A stretch of DNA of 64,000 nt from Microlunatus phosphovorus NM-1. GTDB lineage: Bacteria; Actinomycetota; Actinomycetes; Propionibacteriales; Propionibacteriaceae. Position numbers and translations under genes: made by a program. The DNA is taken from contig NC_015635.1 of assembly GCF_000270245.1 (NCBI RefSeq), forward strand, positions 4,464,001 to 4,528,000. The letters are read 5' to 3'. This document shows, piece after piece, positions 43,025 to 52,729 of this stretch. How positions within the stretch are numbered: position 1 is the first letter of the stretch; each line of letters starts with the position of its first letter. Under the pieces are notes generated by a model. The model did no database searches, was not told the DNA's origin, and worked only from the letters and a program-made list of their open reading frames with translations.

Positions 43025-44542
43025 GTGCCTGTGCCCAGCTTGCCCACTCTGACCGTCGCCAAGGTCCCGGACAAAGGCGCGTCTGCGCTGGTGGTCGGGT
43101 ATGGGCCCGATGGTGTCGTAGGTGCCCCGAGCACCCTCGACAAGGAGTACGCCAGGCGACTCGGGCAGTCGGTCAGCGCGCTGGCGGCCAGCGTCGGCAT
43201 CAAGACAGACAGCGGTCATACCCGGACACTGCCTGCGGTCGGTGGCTGGCCGGTGGTGATCGTGGTCGGCATCGGCGACGGCACCCCCACGCAGGAGGAT
43301 CTCCGACAGGCCGCCGGCGCAGGGGTCCGCCAGGCAGCCAAGCAGGGTGGCGGCGATGCCCACGTGGCCGTCGCGCTCGGAGCCGACGAGCCCGAGACAG
43401 TCCAGGCCGTCGCCGAGGGCGCGCTGCTCGGCAGCTATCGCTACCAGCCGGTCAGCACCGGCACGGCGAATAGCAGCAATGGCAAGCCGGCCGCGATCTC
43501 CGCGCTCACCGTGATCACCCCGCTGGCCGGGCGGCGATCCGCGGTCACCCATGCCGTCGAGTCGGCACGGACGGTCGCCGCCTCGGTGGTCGCCGCACGG
43601 GAATGGGTGAACATCCCGCCGAACCTGCTCTTTCCTGCCTCGTTCGCCGAGGAGGCTGCTGCGTACCTGAAGGGCTCCAAGGTCGCTGTCGAGGTGCTCG
43701 ACGACAAGGCGCTGACCAAGGGCGGGTACGGCGGCATCCTGGCGGTCGGCGGCGGCTCGTCGCGGCTGCCGCGACTGGTCCGGCTGGCGTACGCGCCGCG
43801 CGGCGCCAAGCTGCACCTAGCGCTGGTCGGCAAGGGCATCACCTTCGACTCCGGTGGCTTGAACCTCAAGCCCGGGGACAGCATGAACACGATGAAGTGC
43901 GACATGGCGGGGGCTGCTGCGGTGATCGCCGCCGTCAAGGCGATCGCTGACCTCGGCCTGCGGGTGAAGGTCACCGCGTATGCGTCGATGGCGGAGAACT
44001 TGCCTTCGGACACCTCGTACCGTCCGTCCGACGTGCTGACGATGTATGGCGGCAAGACCGTCGAGAACGGCAACACCGACGCCGAGGGCCGACTGGTGAT
44101 GGCCGATGCCATCGCGCGGGCGAGCGAGGATGCCCCGGACCTCATCGTCGATGTGGCCACCCTGACCGGCGCTGCGATCGTCGCGCTCGGTGACAAGACC
44201 GCTGGTCTGATGGCCAGCGACGACGACACCGCCGACCGGCTGCTGGACGCCGCCGAGGCCGCGGGCGAGGACATCTGGCAGCTGCCGATCCCCAAGCACA
44301 TCCGCGGCAAGCTCGACTCCAAGGTCGCCGACATCCGCTCCACCGGCGGCGATCGGACCGCTGGTGCGCTCGTGGCGGCGGCGTTCCTGCGGGAGTTCGT
44401 CGGCGAAGGCATCTCCTGGGCGCACCTCGACATCGCCGGCCCGGCCTGGACCGACGGCGGCGGCTCCGGCTACATCTCCTCCGGTGGCACCGGCTTCGGG
44501 GTACGGACGCTGGTCGCCCTGGCGCGCTCGTTGGAGAAGTAG
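43025..44542 (+). CDS. pepB: leucyl aminopeptidase (M17)
   Basis: 505 residues, GTG at 43025 (a second GTG at 43031). The M17 active site is present: LVGKGITFDSGGLNLKP, MKCDMAGAAAV and the signature NTDAEGRLVMADA, giving the two-metal ligands and the catalytic Arg. The N-terminal ~170 residues are the macro-like domain. It removes N-terminal residues from peptides in the cytoplasm. Confidence 0.94.
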   Translation: MPVPSLPTLTVAKVPDKGASALVVGYGPDGVVGAPSTLDKEYARRLGQSVSALAASVGIKTDSGHTRTLPAVGGWPVVIVVGIGDGTPTQEDLRQAAGAGVRQAAKQGGGDAHVAVALGADEPETVQAVAEGALLGSYRYQPVSTGTANSSNGKPAAISALTVITPLAGRRSAVTHAVESARTVAASVVAAREWVNIPPNLLFPASFAEEAAAYLKGSKVAVEVLDDKALTKGGYGGILAVGGGSSRLPRLVRLAYAPRGAKLHLALVGKGITFDSGGLNLKPGDSMNTMKCDMAGAAAVIAAVKAIADLGLRVKVTAYASMAENLPSDTSYRPSDVLTMYGGKTVENGNTDAEGRLVMADAIARASEDAPDLIVDVATLTGAAIVALGDKTAGLMASDDDTADRLLDAAEAAGEDIWQLPIPKHIRGKLDSKVADIRSTGGDRTAGALVAAAFLREFVGEGISWAHLDIAGPAWTDGGGSGYISSGGTGFGVRTLVALARSLEK

Positions 44543-44601
44543 GGCCCGGCGGGCGCTGGCTGTTGGTCGTCCGCTCAATCGGCCATCTCAATCGCCCATC
44601 G

Positions 44602-44655
44602 AAAAGGAGGCTTGGCACCTGATTTCGCGAAATTTGGGTGCCAAACCCCCTTCTC
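44602..44655. terminator. long hairpin between convergent pepB and hypothetical gene
   Basis: TTGGCACC (44612-44619) pairs with GGTGCCAA (44637-44644); AAGGAGG and CCCCCTT extend the stem outward; a nested TTTCGCGAAA dyad fills the loop. An AT-rich island in GC-rich surroundings, it probably terminates both genes. Confidence 0.65.
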
Positions 44656-44701
44656 GTCGGGCGCTGGCTCCGGAGTCAGCTTGGGTCAGCGCAGGTTCGG
44701 G

Positions 44702-45046
44702 TCAGCGCAGATCGGGATGCTTCTTGTTGCGGGTGTTGTAGTCACGCATGCGTTGCGGATACCCGACGACCGCGGCGTCGTAGCCGGGGATCTTCATGCT
44801 TTCGGCGAATTTGTGGCCCCACTGTGGGCTGGGCACGACGCGCCGCGTCCATTCCCCGTCCCAGGCGACCAGCAGCAGCGTGGTCTGGGTGACTGCGGTA
44901 CGCGGCTCGATGAAGGCCTCGACCCCACGCCGAGTCTGCACGAACGACGCCAAATGCGTCACCACTGCGTCGTCGACCTTGCCGGACTTGCCCTTGGCTG
45001 CGCCGCCAGCACGCTGCTTCTGGGAACTCCGTTTCCACCAGGCCAT
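44702..45046 (-). CDS. conserved actinobacterial protein of unknown function
   Basis: 114 residues, ATG at 45046. After a basic start (MAWWKRSSQKQRAGGAAKGK), VVTHLASFVQTRRGVEAFIEP, TTLLLVAWDGEWTRRVV and AAVVGYPQRMRDYN are, from memory, conserved in a family found next to pepB in many actinobacteria. It is sometimes labelled an oxidoreductase, but no cofactor motif is visible. Confidence 0.7.
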   Translation of the reverse strand: MAWWKRSSQKQRAGGAAKGKSGKVDDAVVTHLASFVQTRRGVEAFIEPRTAVTQTTLLLVAWDGEWTRRVVPSPQWGHKFAESMKIPGYDAAVVGYPQRMRDYNTRNKKHPDLR

Positions 45047-45089
45047 ACCGCCATTATGAATGCGCCACAGGAATGCCGACTGTGATTCG

Positions 45090-45260
45090 GCTGTGAGCAC
45101 GTGGCCCCAGGCCCGGCACCCGGGATCGTCCGTGGCCCGCGGGCGCGAAACGTGCCTGGGCACCGCGTACCGGCAGATCATCTATGGCCCCGTGGCGCAA
45201 GACAACCCAAGGCCGGGCGCGGACCGCGTACGTACGTGGCCCGCCGGCGCGAAACGAATC
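45090..45260 (-). repeat. 52-bp GGGCCAC repeat, three to four units, inverted
   Basis: On the plus strand GTGGCCC or a variant occurs at 45100, 45131, 45184 and 45236, the last three 52-53 bp apart; GCGAAACG and ACCGCGTAC, shared with the 54.8-kb copy, lie between. It fills the spacer between the 44702-45046 gene and the PTH2 gene. Confidence 0.7.
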
Positions 45261-45306
45261 GGGCGCCGCCCCCTCACGCGAAGACCGGAGGCAGTTGCAG
45301 CCGGTA

Positions 45307-46098
45307 TCAAGCCGGAGCGATAGCGATCACCGTGATGGTGCCGGGGTCGACCTCGGTGAACCCGGCGTCCCGGACCGCGAGCAATCGGTGTTCCCGCCAG
45401 GCTGACGCAGGGTCGGCCAGCAGCGCACAGTACTGAGCGAACGAGGTCTGGTCGAGCGTGTCGACATGCGCCGGGCAGCCGGCCGCGATCCATCGGCTCA
45501 ACGCATCACTCGCCCCATCGGCCATCAGCGCGGCGGCGATCATCCCCGCATGCCCGGTCTGAGCCATCGCCTTGCCCATGGTCATCGAGAGGGAGGGCGG
45601 CAGTAGCAGACGCAGCACTCGATCCGGCTCGGTGGGCGCGGGTCCCGGGTCATCTCGGTCGACATCGGTGCCGCCAACCTGAAGCTTGCTGACCCGCTTG
45701 TCCAGCTGCGACACCAGACCGGGGACCAGCGCCCGTACCTGTGTGTCGGCGCTGGTCAGTGTCAGTCCGGGGATATCGGCGGTCGCTTCCCATTGCGCGC
45801 CACGCCCGCGCCGGGTGACCTTGCGGATGTGGCCCGCGCAGTACGCGGCCACCGCGTCGAACCATTCGCCGCCCGGCTCGGCCCGCGGGTCAAGACAGAT
45901 GGCTGCCGCTCCAGAAGCGGCCAGTTCCAGGGCGCGGTGCCAGGACGGCGGTCGGTCTCGCTCCATCCGGATCAGCAGTTGCAAGGCCCGGATGTCCTCC
46001 GCCGCTTCCTCGCGATTCTGCTCCACTTCGGCGGCGTTCAGCCCAAGCCAATAGCCGTACCGCGCCCGCAGCGGCGCCAAGGCTGTGTTGGTCGTCAC
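45307..46098 (-). CDS. PTH2-family peptidyl-tRNA hydrolase-like protein
   Basis: 263 residues from GTG 46098. The C-terminal ~125 residues are a PTH2 domain: SMTMGKAMAQTGHAGMIAAAL (usual GKMAAQCGHA) and the ending DAGFTEVDPGTITVIAIAP. The N-terminal half is Arg/Glu-rich with WHRALELAASGAAAICL and no fold I recognise. PTH2 enzymes release peptides from tRNA; this long actinobacterial form is uncharacterised. The putative start VTTNTALAPL lies inside the end of a hairpin repeat, so the 5' end may have been altered by repeat insertion. Confidence 0.75.
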   Translation of the reverse strand: MTTNTALAPLRARYGYWLGLNAAEVEQNREEAAEDIRALQLLIRMERDRPPSWHRALELAASGAAAICLDPRAEPGGEWFDAVAAYCAGHIRKVTRRGRGAQWEATADIPGLTLTSADTQVRALVPGLVSQLDKRVSKLQVGGTDVDRDDPGPAPTEPDRVLRLLLPPSLSMTMGKAMAQTGHAGMIAAALMADGASDALSRWIAAGCPAHVDTLDQTSFAQYCALLADPASAWREHRLLAVRDAGFTEVDPGTITVIAIAPA

Positions 46099-46247
46099 TC
46101 GCTGTTCACTCCGCTCCACAGACTCCGTCTTCCCTCGTCATTCGCAGACGATAAAGCGTTGTCTGCTCACTCCTCAGTCCAGACGGAGCCGTCGCTACGC
46201 TCACGGCCGCTCGCGACGGGAGACCTTGGTCCTCACTCGCTGTTCAC
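46088..46247 (-). repeat. ~132-bp hairpin repeat, single copy, inverted (locus C)
   Basis: The outer arms are GACTCCGTCT (46121-46130) and AGACGGAGCC (46181-46190), with one G-T type pair. The inner arms are GCAGAC (46144-46149) and GTCTGC (46161-46166), a different pairing from other copies. It fills the spacer between rocD and the PTH2 gene in the same sense as both. Its 3' end supplies GTGACGACC, the likely start of the PTH2 gene. Confidence 0.85.
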
Positions 46248-47479
46248 CCGCGACGCAAGTCCACCAAAACCTCGGCGAGCTGGTTGACGGCCCAGGTGAT
46301 CTCTTCGGCGGTGACGACCAGGGGTGGCGCCATCCGAATGGTGGAGCCGTGGGTGTCCTTCACCAGGATCCCGCGTTCCATCAGCCGCTCGCTGACCTCG
46401 CGACCGGTCGCCAACGCCGGGTCGATGTCGATGCCGGCCCACAGCCCGATACAGCGTACGGCGGTCACACCTTGGCCGATCAGACCCCGCAACGCGTCAC
46501 CCAGCACCGTGCCGAGCTCGGCAGCCCGCTGTTGCCAGCTGCCATCGGCGAGCATCCGTACCACGCTCAGGCCCACCGCAGCGCCCAGCGGATTGCCGCC
46601 GAAGGTGGAGCCATGCTGACCAGGGCGCAGCACGCCCAGCACATCGCGGTTGCCGACCACGGCCGACACGGGCACCACGCCGCCGCCCAGGGCCTTGCCC
46701 AGCAGGTAGAGGTCGGGCTCGACCCCCCAATGCTGACTGGCGAACGTCGTACCGGTCCGAGCGAGCCCGGCCTGGATCTCATCGCAGATCAGCAGCATCT
46801 GACGCTCATCACACAGCGCCCGCAGGCCTGGCAGGTAGTCATCGGGCGGGATGATGATCCCGGCCTCGCCTTGCACCGGCTCGACCAGGACCGCGACCGT
46901 CGTCTCGTCGCAGGCTGCCCGAACCGCCTCGACGTCGCCGTACCGAACCGTGCGGAAGCCCGGCGTATAGGGCCCGAAGCCGACCCGCGCATCCGGATCG
47001 TCGGAGAAGGAGACGATCGAGATGGTTCGGCCGTGGAAGTTCCCGGCAGCCACGATGATGCTCGGATTCTCGATCCCCTTGACCTCGTGGCCCCACTTGC
47101 GGGCCACCTTGATGCCGCTCTCCACCGCCTCGGCACCGGTGTTCATCGGCAGCATCATCTCTTTGCCGGCCAACTCGCACAGCTCAGCCGCGAACGGCCC
47201 GAGCCGATCAGAGCGGAAGGCGCGACCGACCAACGTGACCCGGTCCAGCTGCTCCTTGGCGGCGGCGGTCACGATGGGATTGCAGTGACCGAAGTTGACC
47301 GCTGAGTAGGCAGCCAGACAGTCCAGATAGCGGCGACCGGTCACGTCGGTGACCCAGGCGCCCTCCGCCTCGGCGATGACTACCGGCAGGGGATGGTAGT
47401 TGTGGGCTACGAACTCGTCCTCGAGTTCGATCTCGTCCGGAAGGGTCCGGTCTGTGGTCTCGGTCATGACGTCCATCAT
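46244..47479 (-). CDS. rocD: ornithine--oxo-acid aminotransferase
   Basis: 411 residues, ATG at 47479 with AGGAGAG just upstream. A class III aminotransferase: NTGAEAVESGIKVARKWG, GNFHGRTISIVSFS, VLVEPVQGEAGIIIP, LLICDEIQAGLARTG and the PLP Lys in LLGKALGGGVVPVSAV. LMGRAFRSD-like 'TLVGRAFRSDRLGPF' and YSAVNFGHCNP fit ornithine aminotransferases. It converts ornithine to glutamate semialdehyde. It is downstream of ddaH and probably co-transcribed (61-bp gap). Confidence 0.93.
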   Translation of the reverse strand: MMDVMTETTDRTLPDEIELEDEFVAHNYHPLPVVIAEAEGAWVTDVTGRRYLDCLAAYSAVNFGHCNPIVTAAAKEQLDRVTLVGRAFRSDRLGPFAAELCELAGKEMMLPMNTGAEAVESGIKVARKWGHEVKGIENPSIIVAAGNFHGRTISIVSFSDDPDARVGFGPYTPGFRTVRYGDVEAVRAACDETTVAVLVEPVQGEAGIIIPPDDYLPGLRALCDERQMLLICDEIQAGLARTGTTFASQHWGVEPDLYLLGKALGGGVVPVSAVVGNRDVLGVLRPGQHGSTFGGNPLGAAVGLSVVRMLADGSWQQRAAELGTVLGDALRGLIGQGVTAVRCIGLWAGIDIDPALATGREVSERLMERGILVKDTHGSTIRMAPPLVVTAEEITWAVNQLAEVLVDLRRG

Positions 47480-47540
47480 CACTTCTCTCCTGAGGTCTGT
47501 ACGGGGTCTCTCAGCACTGGGGCTCCCAGCACAGCGTCTT

Positions 47541-48410
47541 TCAGCGCTGGTCCCCCAGCGAAGGGAGGGCACGGCGGAGCTCGAGAGTGCAGCACTTGAC
47601 GCTGCCGCCGCCTTTGAGCAGTTCGGTCAGGTCGATCGGCATGGGTACGAAGCCGCGACCGACGAGCTGGGCCGCCAACCCGGACGCCGCCGCGGCCAGC
47701 ATCACGTGCTTGCCGTCGGAGACCGCGTTGAGGCCGAAGACCGCCGCATCAGCCTCGGTGGCGATGATCGCGTCGGGGAAGATCGTGGCCAGCGTAGCCT
47801 GGGCGACCGGCGAGAACGCCGCCGGATAGTAGGCGATCGTGCGGTCGTCGAGCACCGCCAGCGCGGTGTCGAGGTGGTAATAACTCGGGTTGACCAGCTC
47901 GAGGCTGACGACCTGCATCCCGGTCAGCCTCGCCACTTCGGCATGTGCGGCCGGCGCGGTCCGAAAGCCGGTACCGGCCAGGATCAGGTCGCCGACGACC
48001 AGGAAATCGCCTTCACCTTCGTTGATCTCCTGCGCGACATGGACCGGACCGAGGCCATGGCTGTCCAGCCACGCCGCGTACGCCTTCGACTCCTCGGCCC
48101 GCTGCGGATAGGCGAAACGAGCCGCGATGGTCGCCGTGGGAGTGATCAAGGCACCGTTCGCCGCGTACACCATGTCGGGCAGGCCCGCGACCGGCTCCAT
48201 GATGTCCACCCGATGGCCGAGCCGACGGTAGCTGTCGACCAGGCTCTGCCATTGCCGCAATGCCAGGTCGACATCGACCTCGATGCCTGGATGCATCCAG
48301 GGATTGATCGCATACTGCACCGCGAAGTATCGAGGTGGAGTCATCAAGTAGTGCCGGGAGCGCGCCGAGCGCTCGACCGTCAGAGGTGAGGTGAATGCCA
48401 GATTGGTCAT
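47541..48410 (-). CDS. ddaH: arginine deiminase-superfamily amidinohydrolase (DDAH-like)
   Basis: 289 residues, ATG at 48410. The pentein fold has YAINPWM, LPDMVYAANGALI, EGEGDFLVVGDLILAG, catalytic His in NPSYYHLDTALAVL and catalytic Cys at the end in KGGGSVKCCTLELRR. These enzymes cut the guanidino group of arginine or methylarginine. Paired with rocD, the likely purpose is arginine-derived carbon and nitrogen use. The true substrate (dimethylarginine, arginine) is not decided by sequence. A Lrp/AsnC regulator diverges from it. Confidence 0.85.
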   Translation of the reverse strand: MTNLAFTSPLTVERSARSRHYLMTPPRYFAVQYAINPWMHPGIEVDVDLALRQWQSLVDSYRRLGHRVDIMEPVAGLPDMVYAANGALITPTATIAARFAYPQRAEESKAYAAWLDSHGLGPVHVAQEINEGEGDFLVVGDLILAGTGFRTAPAAHAEVARLTGMQVVSLELVNPSYYHLDTALAVLDDRTIAYYPAAFSPVAQATLATIFPDAIIATEADAAVFGLNAVSDGKHVMLAAAASGLAAQLVGRGFVPMPIDLTELLKGGGSVKCCTLELRRALPSLGDQR

Positions 48411-48596
48411 GACGAACGCTCCGATCGACACGGAAGTTGGCACGGACGAATCCACCGGGGTCCCGGTGGTGTGGTGCTTCGATCGTAGGAAGACGCCCGC
48501 TCACAATCAATCGCCATACATTGCGTCTTTCACGCCTCAACTCATGTGTACGTTCAGACTATGCAGCGATTTGTTGTGCAGCTAGGTTAGGGAACC
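48411..48596. promoter_or_regulatory. divergent control region of ddaH-rocD and the AsnC regulator
   Basis: 186 bp, noticeably AT-richer than the genes (CAATCAATCGCCATACATTGCG; GATTTGTTGTGCAGCTAGG). It must hold both promoters and probably the regulator's binding sites; I could not define an exact operator. Confidence 0.5.
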
Positions 48597-49028
48597 ATGG
48601 ACGTTGTCGACGAACGAATCCTGCAGCACCTGGTCCGCAATGCGCGCGCGACGTTCGCCGAGATCGGCGCCGAGGTGAACCTGTCGGCACCGGCGGTCAA
48701 ACGACGAGTGGATCGGATGCTCGCCGACAACACCATCGCCGGTTTCACCACGATCGTCGATCCGGAGTCGCTGGGCTGGGGCACGGAGGCGTACGTCCAG
48801 GTCTACTGCAAGGGCACCGTGTCACCGCAGGCTCTGCTGGCTACCTGGGAGTCCATCCCCGAGGTGGTCAGTGCGTCGACCATCACCGGGAAAGCTGACG
48901 CGATTCTGCGGGTCCGGGCCCGCGACGTCCGCCACCTCGAGCAGGCGCTGGAGCGGATCCGCGGCGACGAGACCATCGACCACACCGAGTCGATCATCGT
49001 GCTCTCCCGCCTGATCGAACGCGGCTGA
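48597..49028 (+). CDS. Lrp/AsnC family transcriptional regulator
   Basis: 143 residues. The N-terminal helix-turn-helix (about 5-55: ILQHLVRNARATFAEIGAEV, LSAPAVKRRVDRM) and the C-terminal RAM domain (VVSASTITGKADAILRVRARD) are both complete. It probably senses an amino acid, perhaps arginine or ornithine, and controls the divergent ddaH-rocD pair and itself; that is inferred from arrangement, which is common in actinobacteria. Confidence 0.92.
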   Translation: MDVVDERILQHLVRNARATFAEIGAEVNLSAPAVKRRVDRMLADNTIAGFTTIVDPESLGWGTEAYVQVYCKGTVSPQALLATWESIPEVVSASTITGKADAILRVRARDVRHLEQALERIRGDETIDHTESIIVLSRLIERG

Positions 49029-49034
49029 CGGGGC

Positions 49035-49317
49035 CCGTCGCGAGTGACGACCCCGTTGCGAGCGGCCGTGAGGCGGAGCGAGGGCTCCGTCTGGACTGAC
49101 GAGGGAGCAAGACACGTTCTTCGTCTTGCGAGCGAGGAAGGAAGACGGAGTCCTGGGAGCGCAGCCGAACAGCGAGCGACGAGGACACAGCGAGCGGCCG
49201 TGAGGCGGAGCGACGGCTCCGTCTGGACGACTGAGCGAACAAGACACGCCTTTCGTCTTGCGAGTGAAGGAGGAAGACGGAGTCCTGGGAGCGCAGCCGA
49301 ACAGCGAGCGACGAAGG
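49035..49317 (+). repeat. ~132-bp hairpin repeat, two tandem copies (locus D)
   Basis: GCGAGCGGCC recurs at 49058 and 49190 (132 bp). Copy 1 has outer arms GGCTCCGTCT (49083-49092) / AGACGGAGTC (49143-49152) and inner arms GCAAGAC (49107-49113) / GTCTTGC (49123-49129). Copy 2 has ACAAGAC / GTCTTGC, with one unpaired position. The array fills the space from the asnC stop to 19 bp before lpd. Confidence 0.9.
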
Positions 49318-49335
49318 TACTGCGAAGATGGCTCC

Positions 49336-50736
49336 ATGAGTGATCAGGTGGATGTCGTCGTTCTCGGCGGGGGCAGCGGTGGCTATGCGGCGGCACTACG
49401 CGCCGCACAACTCGGGCTGAGCGTGACGCTGATCGAGAAAGGCAAGCTGGGCGGCACCTGCCTGCACCGGGGCTGCATCCCGACCAAGGCGATCCTGCAT
49501 GCTGCCGAGGTCGCCGACAGCGCGCGGCACAGCGCTCGGTTCGGGGTGCACACGAGGTTGGATCGGATCGATGCCAAGGAGATCGTGACGTACGCCGATT
49601 CGGTGGTGAGCCGCCTGTACAAGGGCCTGACCGGCCTGGTGAAGAGCCGTCGAATCACCGTGGTCGCGGACGAGGGACGCGTGGAGCGCGCTCCGGACGG
49701 CCAGATCGCGGTCCGGGTCGGAGACGACCTCATCGTTGGCCGCGCGACCGTGCTGGCCACCGGATCGGCGCCCAAGAGCATCCCCGGCGTCGAGATCGAC
49801 GGCACCCGGGTCCTCACCAGTGAGCACGCGCTCCGTCTGGAGACCCTGCCAGCGAAGGCGCTGGTGCTGGGCGGTGGCGTGATCGGCGTCGAGTTCGCGT
49901 CGGCCTGGACCTCGCTCGGCGTTGAGGTGACCGTGGTCGAGGCGCTGCCGCGCCTGCTCCCGGGCGAGGAGCCGGAGATCTCGGCCGCTCTCGAACGGGC
50001 GTTGCGCAAGCGCGGAATGAACATCCGTACCAGCAGTGGCGTCGAGCAGGTGGTGGTCACCGACGAGGGGGTGACCCTTCACCTGGCCGACCAGAGCACG
50101 GTCAGCGGCGAACTCGTCCTGGTGGCGGTGGGCCGTGGGCCGGTCAGCGCCGGCCTGGGTTACGAGGATGCCGGTGTGGTGCTGGAGCGCGGTTTGGTGC
50201 GCGTGGACGAGCAACTGCAGACCTCGGTCGATGATGTGTACGCCGTCGGTGACCTGGTGTCGGGTCCGCAGCTCGCGCACCGCGGCTTCGCGCACGGGAT
50301 CTATGTGGCCGAACAGATCGCCCACCAACTGGCCCGGCTGGATCGTGCGCCCGTACCGGTCCGCGATCGCGACCTAGCCAAGATCACCTACAGCGACCCC
50401 GAAGTCGCCTCTGTCGGCCTGACCGAGGAAGCGGCGCGGGAAGCGTACGGGGAGATCGAGACGCTCACCTACGACCTCGCGGGCAACGGCCGCTCGCAGA
50501 TCCTGAAGACGCAGGGTTTCGTCAAGCTGATCCGACAGACTGACGGGCCGGTCGTGGGTGTCCACCTGATCGGATCACGAGTCAGCGAGCTGATCGCCGA
50601 GGCGCAGCTGATCACCGGTTGGGATGCCTTCCCCGCGGATGTCGCAGGTCTCATCCACCCCCATCCGACCCAGGCTGAAGCGCTGGGCGAGGCGCACCTC
50701 GCCCTGGCCGGCAAACCGCTCCATGCCCACAGCTGA
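49336..50736 (+). CDS. lpd: dihydrolipoyl dehydrogenase (E3)
   Basis: 466 residues, ATG at 49336. FAD site [13 protein letters not shown], redox disulfide [13 protein letters not shown] (Cys42 and Cys47), NAD site [15 protein letters not shown], second FAD motif DVYAVGDL and C-terminal active-site [13 protein letters not shown]. It reoxidises the lipoyl arm of the 2-oxo acid dehydrogenase E2, encoded next. An in-frame start at 49258 is inside the repeat and was rejected. Confidence 0.96.
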   Translation: MSDQVDVVVLGGGSGGYAAALRAAQLGLSVTLIEKGKLGGTCLHRGCIPTKAILHAAEVADSARHSARFGVHTRLDRIDAKEIVTYADSVVSRLYKGLTGLVKSRRITVVADEGRVERAPDGQIAVRVGDDLIVGRATVLATGSAPKSIPGVEIDGTRVLTSEHALRLETLPAKALVLGGGVIGVEFASAWTSLGVEVTVVEALPRLLPGEEPEISAALERALRKRGMNIRTSSGVEQVVVTDEGVTLHLADQSTVSGELVLVAVGRGPVSAGLGYEDAGVVLERGLVRVDEQLQTSVDDVYAVGDLVSGPQLAHRGFAHGIYVAEQIAHQLARLDRAPVPVRDRDLAKITYSDPEVASVGLTEEAAREAYGEIETLTYDLAGNGRSQILKTQGFVKLIRQTDGPVVGVHLIGSRVSELIAEAQLITGWDAFPADVAGLIHPHPTQAEALGEAHLALAGKPLHAHS

Positions 50737-50897
50737 CGATGTCGGCCACGCCGTCTCCGGTGACGCGCGCGGTATCTACGGTGACGCGCGCGGCAGGCCG
50801 GATGCTCCTATGGCTAGGCTGGCCCCCACCGTTACGCTCAGGTCAAACGCGACCAGCGTCTGACCCGGTTCCGCGCCAGAAGGAGTCCAAACACCCC

Positions 50898-52727
50898 ATG
50901 TCGACTTCCGTAACCCTTCCCGCCCTCGGCGAAAGCGTCACCGAGGGCACGGTCACCCGGTGGCTGAAGCAGGTGGGCGACCGTGTCGAGGCTGACGAAC
51001 CCTTGCTCGAGGTCTCGACCGACAAGGTCGACACCGAGATCCCGTCACCCGTGTCCGGCGTGCTGCTGGAGATCAAGGCCGCTGAAGACGAGACCATCGA
51101 GGTCGGCGCGGCCCTGGCCGTGATCGGGGACGCCGACGAGGCAGCGAGCAGCGACGGCGGCGACTCCGCCGCTGCGGCGCCCGCCCCGGCAGCTCCGGAG
51201 GCGGCAGCGCCCGACCCGGAGCCGGCGGCGACGTCCGAGTCCCAGGCGCCCGCGGCCAGCAGTTCCGCGCCCGCCGGCGGGGCCGGCACCGAGGTGACCT
51301 TGCCGGCGCTCGGCGAGAGCGTGACAGAAGGCACCGTGAGCCGCTGGCTGAAGCAGGTCGGTGACACGGTCGATGCCGACGAGGCACTGCTGGAGATCTC
51401 CACCGACAAGGTCGACACCGAGATCCCCTCGCCTGTCGCCGGCACGATCCTCGAGATCAGGGTCAGCGAGGACGAGACCGTAGAGGTCGGCGCCGTACTG
51501 GCTGTGATCGGTGATGCGTCCCAGGCCGGGGCGCCCGAGCCGGAGCCTGAGCCCGAACCGGAGCCGGAACCCGAGCCCGAGCCGGAACCAGCGCCCAAGC
51601 CCGCTCCGGCGGCCGCGCGGTCGGCCGCCGAGTCCTTGCCGCTGCAGCGCGCGGCCGAGCCGCCAGCCCCGGCAGCACCGGCTCCAGCGGCCCCAGCTCC
51701 GGCGGCCCCAGCTCCGGCAGCACCGGCAGCCGATGGGGATCGCAGCTACGTCACCCCACTGGTCCGCAAGCTGGCCGCTGAGCACAATGTCGACCTGTCG
51801 ACGATTCAGGGCACCGGGGTCGGCGGCCGAATCCGCAAGCAGGACGTGCTGGCTGCGGCGGAAGCCGCCAAGCGGGCCGCGGAGGCGGCAGCGAAGGCGG
51901 AGGCCGCGGCCAAGGCAGCGGCGGCGCAGCCAGCTGCGGCTCCGGCGGCAGCCCCGACCGCGAGCCCGGCACCGGCCAAGAAGCCGGCTGCCGAGCCGAG
52001 CGGTCTGCGCGGCACCACCGAGAAGATGTCGCGGATGCGCAAGACGATCGCCCGGCGGATGGTCGAGTCGCTGCAGACCTCGGCTCAGCTCACCGCCACC
52101 GTGGAGGTCGACCTCACCGCGGTGTCTCGCATCCGTGCCCAGGCCAAGGACGCCTTCAAGGCCCGCGAGGGTGCGAGCCTGTCGTACCTGCCGTTCATCA
52201 CCAAGGCCGCCGTCGAGGCGCTCAAGGTCTTCCCGAAGCTCAACGCCATCGTCGACACCGAGGCCGGCGAGATCTCCTACCCGAGCGCGGAGCACATCGG
52301 CATCGCCGTGGACACCGAGCGCGGTCTGATGGTTCCGGTGATCAAGGACGCCGGTGACCTCAACATCGCCGGCCTGGCCAAGAAGATCGGCGATCTGGCG
52401 GCCCGGACCCGGAAGAACAAGGTCACCCCCGACGAGTTGAGCGGTGGCACCTTCACCATCACCAACTACGGCTCGGCCGGGACCCTGATGGACACCCCGA
52501 TCATCAATCAGCCGCAGGTCGCCATCCTGGGCACCGGTGCGCTGGTCAAGCGGCCGGTGGTGCTCACCGATCCGGTTCTCGGAGAGGTCATCGCCGTGCG
52601 GGACATGATGTATCTGTCGATGTCGTACGACCATCGGATCGTCGACGGCGCTGATGCCGCTCGCTTCCTGTCCGCGGTCAAGGCCCGACTGGAAGAAGGC
52701 GACTTCGGCTCCGAGTTCGGGGTCTAG
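50898..52727 (+). CDS. sucB: 2-oxo acid dehydrogenase E2 (dihydrolipoamide acyltransferase)
   Basis: 609 residues, ATG at 50898. Two lipoyl domains (about 2-77 and 132-207), each with the [10 protein letters not shown] lipoyl-Lys turn, then a (PE)n and Pro/Ala-rich linker, a peripheral subunit-binding domain ([20 protein letters not shown]), an Ala-rich linker, and the catalytic domain ending [16 protein letters not shown] with the HxxxD site. Actinobacterial E2 (DlaT) often serves both pyruvate and 2-oxoglutarate complexes. No E1 gene is in the window. It forms a run with lpd, and lipB/lipA follow. Confidence 0.94.
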   Translation: MSTSVTLPALGESVTEGTVTRWLKQVGDRVEADEPLLEVSTDKVDTEIPSPVSGVLLEIKAAEDETIEVGAALAVIGDADEAASSDGGDSAAAAPAPAAPEAAAPDPEPAATSESQAPAASSSAPAGGAGTEVTLPALGESVTEGTVSRWLKQVGDTVDADEALLEISTDKVDTEIPSPVAGTILEIRVSEDETVEVGAVLAVIGDASQAGAPEPEPEPEPEPEPEPEPEPAPKPAPAAARSAAESLPLQRAAEPPAPAAPAPAAPAPAAPAPAAPAADGDRSYVTPLVRKLAAEHNVDLSTIQGTGVGGRIRKQDVLAAAEAAKRAAEAAAKAEAAAKAAAAQPAAAPAAAPTASPAPAKKPAAEPSGLRGTTEKMSRMRKTIARRMVESLQTSAQLTATVEVDLTAVSRIRAQAKDAFKAREGASLSYLPFITKAAVEALKVFPKLNAIVDTEAGEISYPSAEHIGIAVDTERGLMVPVIKDAGDLNIAGLAKKIGDLAARTRKNKVTPDELSGGTFTITNYGSAGTLMDTPIINQPQVAILGTGALVKRPVVLTDPVLGEVIAVRDMMYLSMSYDHRIVDGADAARFLSAVKARLEEGDFGSEFGV

Positions 52728-52729
52728 TC

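Noticed and set aside
42990-43025. tRNA-like GTTCGAATC segment
   Set aside because: No acceptor stem, anticodon arm or D-arm can be drawn; it lies in the pepB promoter. A similar motif at 16227 is inside qcrB.
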